Below, one piece after another: positions 57,475-64,000 of a DNA stretch of 64,000 nucleotides; the stretch's first letter is position 1; each line of letters begins with the position of its first letter. A program made the translations under genes and the position numbers. The stretch spans positions 62,001 to 126,000 of the forward strand of contig NZ_BONY01000011.1 of assembly GCF_016862955.1 (NCBI RefSeq), written 5' to 3'. The stretch comes from Rhizocola hellebori (lineage in GTDB: Bacteria; Actinomycetota; Actinomycetes; Mycobacteriales; Micromonosporaceae). The notes below the pieces were generated by a model that saw only the letters and a program-made list of their open reading frames with translations, was not told where the DNA came from and did no database searches.

Positions 57475-59349
57475 TCAGGCTGCGTAGCCGGCGGCCTGAA
57501 GCTCGAACAGCTCGCGGTAGGTCGGGTCGGCGTGGTCCATCAGCTCGTCATGGGTGCCCTCGGCGATGAGCCGGCCGCGGTCCATGACGTAGATGCGGTC
57601 CGCGTGGCGCACATTGGCCAGGCGATGGGTGATCAGGATGGTGGTCGCTTGCCCACGGCGCTCCCGCACCACCGAGAACAGCTGGTCCTCGGCCTTGGCG
57701 TCCAGGGCGGAGGAGGGCTCGTCCATGATGAGCAGGTCGGCGTCGCGGAAGAAGCCGCGGGCCGCGATGAGCCGCTGCCACTGCCCGCCGGAGAGGTCCT
57801 GCCCACCCTCGAAGGTGCGGTCGAGCAGGGTGTCGTAGCCGCGGGGCAGCTCCACGATCATGTCGTGGGCCGCCGCCCTGCGCGCGGCCTGCTCGATCGT
57901 CTCGTGCCCGGCGTCGCGTGCGGTGTCGCCCAGGCGGATGTTGACGGTCGCGGTGAACGGCCAATGGTGGTGTTCCTGGGTGATGACCGCTATCCGCGAT
58001 CGCAGCAGCTCAATATCCAAAGTGGACAGATCGACTCCGTTCCAGAGCACCCGGCCGGTGTCGGGCTTGCGCAGGCCGCACAGCATGGCCGCCAGGGTGG
58101 TCTTGCCCGAGCCGTTCTCCCCCACCAGCGCGATCGTCTGACCCGACCGCAGCGTCAGGCTCACCTCCGACACGGCCGGCTGTTCCCTGTCCGGATAGGC
58201 CAGAGTCACCCGGTCAAGCTCAAGCAGGCGCAGCCCGCCCGGAACGGTACGGCCGTGCGCCGTGGTGACCCGGGTGTGGGCGCGTTTGAGGAAGGTCTCG
58301 AAGTCGCGGAAGTGACGGCCCTCCGAGTAGAGGGCGTCGACCTGATAGCTGGCCAGCGCCAGCGAATGGCGGGCCGACTGCAGCGCCACGATCGCCGTGG
58401 CCCCGGCCGCCAGCGGCATCCGGCCCGAGACCAGCAGCCATGCCAACACGACGTAGACGCCCAGCGCGGCGACACCGCCGATCATCGAGCCGATCGTGTT
58501 GGTGGTGGTGACCTTCTTCGCCAGCCGCAGCTGATGGCGTGTCTCGGCCCCCATCACCACATCGAACTGGTGCAGCAGAAAGCTTCTCAGGCCGTAGGCG
58601 CGAAGCTCCACCGCGGGCCGCCGATCGGCCATGAGCCGGGCCAGGATCCACAGCCGCCTGCGCCGGATCGACGAGGCCAGATAGGCGCGGTACTGCTGTT
58701 GTCCCGCATGCATCGCCGCCCACCCGGTCGGGATCATCGCGGCCACCGTCACCACGATCAGCAACGGGTGCAGCAGACCGAGCGCCACCGCCACGGCACC
58801 GATGCCGATCAACCCGGCGAGCAGGTTCAGGGTCGACTCCACCAGGCCCATCGTGGCATCGGTGCCGCGACCGGTGGCCCTTTCCATCTCGTCGGCGAAG
58901 GACTCCTCATCGAAAGCGCTCACATCGACGTTCGTCGTCACCTCGAACAGCTGCCGCTGCGCCGACTGCACCACCTTGGGCTCCAAGCCGGTCTGCACCC
59001 AGCCCACCGCTATGCCCAGGCCCGCTCGCAGGCCGGTCACCGCCGCCAGCAACACCAGCGCCGGAAACGCCGAGGCGAGCCGATCGGCGGTCGGGCCGGC
59101 CGCAAACACCTCGATCAACACCTGCTGGGTGGTCAACAGGCCGACTGTGGCCAGTACCCCAGAAATGATCGTCAATACCAGAGTGGCGGCCGTGCCGAAC
59201 CTGTCTGCCCGCCAGGCCAGCCGCATCGCCGCCATCACCATAGCGGGCAAGGCTTTGGCCACCTTGGTGAAGCCCGCTTCACCGCGCGCCTCCACCCCCA
59301 TCTCCCACCACATCCGGCGCAACTGTGGCAGGACCACCTCTTCAGCCAT
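57475..59349 (-). CDS. ABC transporter, fused permease and ATP-binding protein
   Basis: 624-aa half-exporter. N-terminal transmembrane domain with about six helices (TLVLTIISGVLATVGLL, IGAVAVALGLLHPLLIVVTV, VYVVLAWLLVSGRMP). The C-terminal ATPase has Walker A GENGSGKTT near residue 410, signature DLSGGQWQRL near 516, Walker B DLLIMDEPSSALD and H-loop LITHRL. ATG 59349 follows GGAGG. It would act as a homodimer. The substrate is unknown; such proteins often export lipids, peptides or natural products. It has a separate promoter from the RHS gene. Confidence 0.92.
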   Translation of the reverse strand: MAEEVVLPQLRRMWWEMGVEARGEAGFTKVAKALPAMVMAAMRLAWRADRFGTAATLVLTIISGVLATVGLLTTQQVLIEVFAAGPTADRLASAFPALVLLAAVTGLRAGLGIAVGWVQTGLEPKVVQSAQRQLFEVTTNVDVSAFDEESFADEMERATGRGTDATMGLVESTLNLLAGLIGIGAVAVALGLLHPLLIVVTVAAMIPTGWAAMHAGQQQYRAYLASSIRRRRLWILARLMADRRPAVELRAYGLRSFLLHQFDVVMGAETRHQLRLAKKVTTTNTIGSMIGGVAALGVYVVLAWLLVSGRMPLAAGATAIVALQSARHSLALASYQVDALYSEGRHFRDFETFLKRAHTRVTTAHGRTVPGGLRLLELDRVTLAYPDREQPAVSEVSLTLRSGQTIALVGENGSGKTTLAAMLCGLRKPDTGRVLWNGVDLSTLDIELLRSRIAVITQEHHHWPFTATVNIRLGDTARDAGHETIEQAARRAAAHDMIVELPRGYDTLLDRTFEGGQDLSGGQWQRLIAARGFFRDADLLIMDEPSSALDAKAEDQLFSVVRERRGQATTILITHRLANVRHADRIYVMDRGRLIAEGTHDELMDHADPTYRELFELQAAGYAA

Positions 59350-59419
59350 GCCTCCAAACTAGAGTGCTTTAGCTAGCACGTCGCATGGGTTTGCCGTTGC
59401 CCAGCCGCTTGGCAAAGCC

Positions 59420-59469
59420 TTGCCGGAGGGCGGCATGGGTGGTGCGTTTCCCGTGCCGCCCTCCGGCAA
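59420..59469 (-). terminator. strong terminator of the RHS gene, 16-bp perfect stem
   Basis: TTGCCGGAGGGCGGCA (59420-59435) pairs with TGCCGCCCTCCGGCAA (59454-59469), with an inner GGG/CCC extension. It starts 2 nt after the RHS stop codon (59472-59474) read on the minus strand. Confidence 0.85.
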
Positions 59470-59471
59470 CA

Positions 59472-62400
59472 TCATCCGAAGAATGCCCCATAGAGGCAGC
59501 CGATGAGCACTGCCTTCGGGGCGCTTGCCAATATTCCCGCTCCGACCTCGGGGCCCGCCACGAGAGAGCCGATCGCCGCCGCCGCCGCGAAAACTACCGC
59601 TGTTCGCCAGGCTTTCGCCCAGCAGCGGCCGGCCGCACGCTGGATCGCACCGCCGATCGATCGCCGCATGTTGCCCAGCCCGTGCCAGCTCAGGTTTCTT
59701 CCCGCCACGCCGGCTGCCGCCCGGACGGGCCGCACAGTCACATGGTGGACGGCGTGAGCGACACTTCCGCCCTTACAGCCACGCCGGTCTTTGCCTATGC
59801 GGTGACCGTGCCTGTCCCTTCTGCGATGGTCTTTGCCTCGCCTGCCGAACATGCAGTCGCCCGCAAGGTCGAACGAGTTGACCGGGTCACCGCCGACGTA
59901 GTCGTAGTCGTTGGCGCTGCCGCCCTCCACCGGATCGACCTCGATGAACTGGCCGAGCAGGGGCGAATACTGCCGGGCGCCCATCTCGACGATCGGCTGC
60001 AGACCGTTCTCGTGCTCCAGCGGCCGCTGATGCCGGCCGAGCCAGCCATAGTCCATGGCACCCTGGCTGTTGTCGGGCAGTGTGCCCGCGATCGGGTTGC
60101 CGTACGGGTCGTAAACGGTTGTCGCGCCTTGTTTCAGGCCGTCCGCCCCGGCGACGGCGACCACGTCACCGTGCAGGTTCGGGTAAGACCAGACACTTCC
60201 CGACTGCTGAACGGTCAGCAACGCCCCGCCCGGCAGCACGAGATACGCCTGCTCGACCTGATTGCCGGCACCCGTGACGAAGTCAGGCGTGTCACCGGAA
60301 CCCGTTGAGCCATAACGCGCCGAGAAGGCGCCGTTGACCCGCCGCTCAACAATGCGATCGGTGGCGTCCCGGACATAGCTGACCGTGGTGGTGGCCTTGC
60401 TGGTCGACATGTGCCGGTCAGCCGCGTCATAACTGTGGGTCTCGCCGAAGATGAAGCCGGCGTTGCCATGCGTGTCGTAAACCGGAGTCCCGACACCGCT
60501 TTCCGAAGTGGAGGTCAGGCGGTCCGCCCGGTCATAGCAATAGGTGGTCACGGTAGCCGCGCCACCCGTGGGCGTAACGGTTTGCTTGGTGCGGTGGGTG
60601 TTGGCGCCGGCGGCCGGCAGAGCGCTTGCGCCACAGGCGGCCGTGGTGAGGGTGCCGAACTCGTACTGCACCCGCCGGCCCGGAAGGTAAGCGTCGTAGA
60701 GCCGGCCGGCGGCGTCGTAGCGGAAGTCGTCGCCAGCGTGATGGTCCACGCCGTCGACCACCTGCCCGACCACATCCCCGATCAGGTTGCGCGTCACCTC
60801 GTCACTGGTGATCGTCGCACCCCCGACCTTGGACCAGGTCACCTTGCTGGGCCTGCCGAAGGTGTCGTAACCGAAGGCGCCCTTGGTCGAGTTGACCGGA
60901 TAGGTCACCGATTCCAGCCGGCCGTTGGTGGCGTTGTAGACGAGGCCGTTCGCCTGCACCACCCCCGCCCGTTTGATCTGGGTTAGACGATCGCCGGAGT
61001 CGTACGACTTCTCGATGACACCAGCGGGTCCCGACTGGGTGATCTCTCTTCCCAGGATGTCGTACCCGGAGGTCGTCACATTGCCGAAGACGTCCCGGTA
61101 CGAGATCGCCTGTCCCAGCAGATCGGTCTCGGAGGTGATCGTGCCCGCGGTGTCGGTCACCGCCTGGATGAGCGGCGAGGGGCCCTTCGGCCCCGCCGCG
61201 CCATCCGGATCGACCGCATAAGCCGTCGTCACAGTCCGCGCGGGCTGCCCGCCGAAGGCCGGATACCGTGTCTCCGTTGCCCTGCCCCGGGCGTCGTAGA
61301 TCACGCAAGTCCACTGTTCGCTGCCGACACGCGAGGCCAAGATGCGCCCACTCACGTCGTAAACGAACTCGCGCACCACAGGCGTGAGGATCCCGCCGCC
61401 GTCCGGATCGGCATCGGTGGACAGCTTGGCCATGCCACCCTGGTTGATGGCCTCCACCGCCGGCGTGCAGGGATTGTCCCGGGTCTCCGCCTCGTTGGCC
61501 GGGGTGGCCGGGTTGTCCGCGCCGTAGTAACCGATGGTGGTCCTCGTGACATCGCCGCCCGGCAGCGTCCTGGCCACCTGGCGCAGGAAGCCGTTGGTTC
61601 CGTCGGCGGGTTCATAGGTCGTCGTGGTGGTCAGGCCGAGACCGCCAGGGTCGACAATCGTCTTGGTCACGAGGTTGTGCTGCGGCCCGATGCCGTTGGC
61701 CGGGTCGGAATAGAAGGTGCTCGTCTTGGTGCCGTCCGGCCCGATCTTCGACGTGACGAGGTTGAACTCCGGGGTGAGCCCGGTCGCCGCCTCGTAGCCG
61801 CCGTCCGGGCGCACCCAGTTGAGGTGCAACAGATCCGCGAAGTCGAAGTCGGCGTACTTGATCTGGATGCTGTGCCGCTCCCCCGGGCCGGCCGCGTTGA
61901 TCCACGTGCTCTTGTTCTCGGGATCGCTGCAGCTGTGGGGCAAAGACGTGTCGGGTAGCCAGCGCGAGACCACCTCCCTGCCGTCCACGAACAGCCACGC
62001 GGCGTCGGCCTGCCCGACGCAGATCTGCAACTTGAACACGCCCGCGGTGGGCAGCGTGATGTCACCGGTGTAGAGGGCCCCGGTGCCGTTGGCGTTGACG
62101 CCCTGCGGCCGACCGGAGTCGTTGTCGCGCAACGTATCCGGGTCGAAGGCGTGTGCGACCACCGGCCCCTGGCGGCTGGTGTTGTTCCACCACTTCACCT
62201 GAAGGCCGTTGACACCCTCGTCGAAGCCGGTATGGGTGCGGCCTACCTCACACGCGGTCGCCGATGCGGTGGCGCTCATGCAGTCCGCGTCTTTGGGGAG
62301 GTAGAAGTCGTTGCCGTACCAGATCTTGTCGAACATCGACACCGGCGCGGGGCCCCAGGACTCGACCGGGTTTCGCTTCTGGTCGTAAAGCGTCGCCGTC

Positions 62401-64000
62401 AGCTGACCGTCGGGTGTCAGCGTGGCATAGGCTAGATCCCTTGCGTCCCAGTAGGTTTTCACTGTCTGCCCGAGGGAGTTGGTGTCCTCGGTCCGGCGCC
62501 CCCGGAAATCGTACTTCTGGGTGCGGAAGATGCCGGCCATTCCGCCGCGGGTGACCGTGGCGGAGCCGTCGATGAGGATGCCGCCGCTCTTGTTCTGCGT
62601 GTAGTCGTACGTGCGCGATGGCCGGGCGGCGTCAATCTGTTGCGCCGCGGGCAACGTCACCGTCTTGACCCGAGACTTCAAGCCGGTGGTCAACGGATCG
62701 TAATCGATCCGGGTGAACAGCCGGTTGAGGTCGGTGTCAGTGCGGTTGCCGGAGAACAGCACATCCCTCGCGTTGGGATCGGCCATCCCCACCATACGCG
62801 CCTCGGAGTCGTAGCTGAAGGTCCACCACGAGTCGCCCGGATTGGCGACATGGGAAAGCAGATCGGTGTCCCTGAAGTAGAACAGATCCGTGGTCGTGCC
62901 GTCCCAGTAGGTGACCCGGCACAGCATGCCCTCCTCGGCCTGGTAGGCGGTGCCGCCCAGGGGCGGGCTGTTGGGACAGTTGACGTCCGCGTCGGTGGCC
63001 GCATAGCGCAGCGTCACCTGCCTTCCCGACACCGGATCCTCGATGGCGGCGAGGCGTCCGAGGCTGTCAAAGACGTTGCGGGCCGCGGCCGGCCGCCGGT
63101 CGTCCAGCGGTGTGCGCACGGCGGAAAGGCCACCGTCGGGACGGAACAGGTAGTCAAGCCCCTCCTCGTCATGGACGGCCACCGTCCCGTCGCTGTTGAC
63201 GACCACTAGATCGTCGTTGTCCGGTGGCGGCGTGTAGGTACCGGAGGCGTTGCGCGCGAAGGAGAAGGTCTCCCCGTCGTCGGCGGTCAGCGTGACCGAG
63301 CCCTCGTTGACTGTCGCCGCGGTGTAGGCGGCGTTGGCGTCGGCGGCCTGAAGCGACCAGCCCGACGGCAACGCGGGTGACTCGGGCGCCAGCCAGTCGG
63401 CCGGCACATCGGAAGCCGGGCCGAAGCTGCCCCCGAGATCCTCACGGACCAGCAGATGCAGATAGGCCGGGCCGGTCACCTCATAATAGTCCAGTGCGAA
63501 GGCCCTGGTCGTGCCGCCTGCGTGCGACCCCGCCTCCCAGACCGGGTCGGGTTGCAGCGAGTTCCAAAGGTCCATCACCGTGACCCCGTTGTACCGCAGG
63601 CGAATCCCGTCATCGGAGCGGATGCCGAACTGCCAGTTGTGGTTGGCGGGCAGCCGGATCGACCCCGACCAGCTGGCGGTGAAGTAGTCGGTCGGCACCC
63701 CGGGCGACGGCGACTCGTTGCCCCACTCGAACCGCATGACCGTGTCGGTCCGGACGAGCTGGACCGGATCGGTCGGCTCGATCACATGGTCCTTGTCGAC
63801 GTCATTGCGGTAGGTGGCCTTGAGCCCATAGCGGGTGTCGCGTCCATTGTAGACAAAGCCCACGCCCACTCCGCCGCCCACGGTGGGTAGCTGCGGCCCA
63901 TCGATGCGGACAGTCGGGTTGCCGGTCACCATGTTCGTCGTCACCGCGCCCAGCTCGTCGGTCGGCGACAGGCCACCCATGCCCAGCTTCCGATCGACGG
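59472..64000 (-). CDS. PA14- and RHS-repeat protein (5' truncated), polymorphic-toxin-like
   Basis: The visible 1509 residues are open to the right edge, so the N-terminus (and any signal) is missing. Near the visible start is a PA14 lectin-like domain (PTDYFTASWSGSIRLPANHN, WQFGIRSDDGIRLRYNGV), a second PA14-like segment lies around 61,850-62,100, and tens of RHS/YD repeats follow (YDSEARM, YDVSGRIL, YDTFGRPSKVTW, YDAAGRLYDA). The RHS core ends with SPLLGQFIEVDPVEGG and DPVNSFDLAG, then a variable C-terminal tip of about 128 residues rich in Arg/Gly/His and ending with hydrophobic segments (AAAAAIGSLVAGPEVGAGIL). Such tips are usually toxins; no immunity gene follows. Confidence 0.85.
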   Translation of the reverse strand, partial: VDRKLGMGGLSPTDELGAVTTNMVTGNPTVRIDGPQLPTVGGGVGVGFVYNGRDTRYGLKATYRNDVDKDHVIEPTDPVQLVRTDTVMRFEWGNESPSPGVPTDYFTASWSGSIRLPANHNWQFGIRSDDGIRLRYNGVTVMDLWNSLQPDPVWEAGSHAGGTTRAFALDYYEVTGPAYLHLLVREDLGGSFGPASDVPADWLAPESPALPSGWSLQAADANAAYTAATVNEGSVTLTADDGETFSFARNASGTYTPPPDNDDLVVVNSDGTVAVHDEEGLDYLFRPDGGLSAVRTPLDDRRPAAARNVFDSLGRLAAIEDPVSGRQVTLRYAATDADVNCPNSPPLGGTAYQAEEGMLCRVTYWDGTTTDLFYFRDTDLLSHVANPGDSWWTFSYDSEARMVGMADPNARDVLFSGNRTDTDLNRLFTRIDYDPLTTGLKSRVKTVTLPAAQQIDAARPSRTYDYTQNKSGGILIDGSATVTRGGMAGIFRTQKYDFRGRRTEDTNSLGQTVKTYWDARDLAYATLTPDGQLTATLYDQKRNPVESWGPAPVSMFDKIWYGNDFYLPKDADCMSATASATACEVGRTHTGFDEGVNGLQVKWWNNTSRQGPVVAHAFDPDTLRDNDSGRPQGVNANGTGALYTGDITLPTAGVFKLQICVGQADAAWLFVDGREVVSRWLPDTSLPHSCSDPENKSTWINAAGPGERHSIQIKYADFDFADLLHLNWVRPDGGYEAATGLTPEFNLVTSKIGPDGTKTSTFYSDPANGIGPQHNLVTKTIVDPGGLGLTTTTTYEPADGTNGFLRQVARTLPGGDVTRTTIGYYGADNPATPANEAETRDNPCTPAVEAINQGGMAKLSTDADPDGGGILTPVVREFVYDVSGRILASRVGSEQWTCVIYDARGRATETRYPAFGGQPARTVTTAYAVDPDGAAGPKGPSPLIQAVTDTAGTITSETDLLGQAISYRDVFGNVTTSGYDILGREITQSGPAGVIEKSYDSGDRLTQIKRAGVVQANGLVYNATNGRLESVTYPVNSTKGAFGYDTFGRPSKVTWSKVGGATITSDEVTRNLIGDVVGQVVDGVDHHAGDDFRYDAAGRLYDAYLPGRRVQYEFGTLTTAACGASALPAAGANTHRTKQTVTPTGGAATVTTYCYDRADRLTSTSESGVGTPVYDTHGNAGFIFGETHSYDAADRHMSTSKATTTVSYVRDATDRIVERRVNGAFSARYGSTGSGDTPDFVTGAGNQVEQAYLVLPGGALLTVQQSGSVWSYPNLHGDVVAVAGADGLKQGATTVYDPYGNPIAGTLPDNSQGAMDYGWLGRHQRPLEHENGLQPIVEMGARQYSPLLGQFIEVDPVEGGSANDYDYVGGDPVNSFDLAGDCMFGRRGKDHRRRDRHGHRIGKDRRGCKGGSVAHAVHHVTVRPVRAAAGVAGRNLSWHGLGNMRRSIGGAIQRAAGRCWAKAWRTAVVFAAAAAIGSLVAGPEVGAGILASAPKAVLIGCLYGAFFG

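Overview
The window is about 70% G+C chromosomal DNA from an actinomycete. The evidence is GTG starts and ATGA/GTGA gene overlaps, a five-helix SdhC of the menaquinone type, an ECF42-type sigma factor paired with a DGPF protein, an Nei2 glycosylase, PadR/DUF1048 genes and many exported hydrolases. I see no tRNA, rRNA, CRISPR array or insertion sequence. The order within Actinomycetia cannot be fixed from this sequence. The first gene (an ABC ATPase) and the last (a large RHS protein) run off the window edges.

1-9 kb: a DrrAB-like ABC exporter with a DUF5701 gene, an ATP-grasp protein, a small acetyltransferase/tyrosine phosphatase pair, a tandem GNAT protein and a methyltransferase. An orphan tyrosine recombinase follows with an AT-rich control region, then a PadR-DUF1048-DUF1048 operon whose promoter carries three operator-like palindromes exactly 23 bp apart. 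9-20 kb: a MacB/FtsX-like exporter followed by a histidine kinase and LuxR response regulator, an ECF42 sigma/DGPF pair, a VOC/AraC pair, a DUF2785/O-methyltransferase pair and an AidB-like acyl-CoA dehydrogenase. 20-31 kb: a HIT protein, two paralogous one-pass proteins with a helix-turn-helix-like N-terminus flanking an APH-like kinase, then the succinate dehydrogenase operon sdhC-(47-aa membrane peptide)-sdhA-sdhB, with a LysR gene divergent from it. The 47-aa ORF is a candidate SdhF.

31.6-35.5 kb holds the most unusual operon: an NrtR-like Nudix/winged-helix protein, a J-domain fused to a kinase-like domain lacking the HRD aspartate, a vWA protein, and a PurA (adenylosuccinate synthetase) homologue with altered motifs. 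All four genes overlap or lie within 8 bp of each other. This is my best candidate for an undescribed system, possibly a nucleotide or NAD-linked pathway that adenylosuccinylates or otherwise amidates a non-standard purine nucleotide.

35.5-53.4 kb is rich in exported functions: a beta-propeller lipoprotein, esterase, zinc exporter, secreted lipase, PhoD phosphatase, a phosphodiester glycosidase/metallophosphoesterase fusion and a matrixin-like protease. It also holds a SigE-like sigma factor with a membrane partner, an orphan TrpD and Nei2. 53.4-64 kb holds a neutral zinc metallopeptidase, a large LuxR (LAL) regulator with an overlapping small gene, a fused ABC exporter and the PA14-RHS protein read toward the left. 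Strong hairpin terminators punctuate the region.
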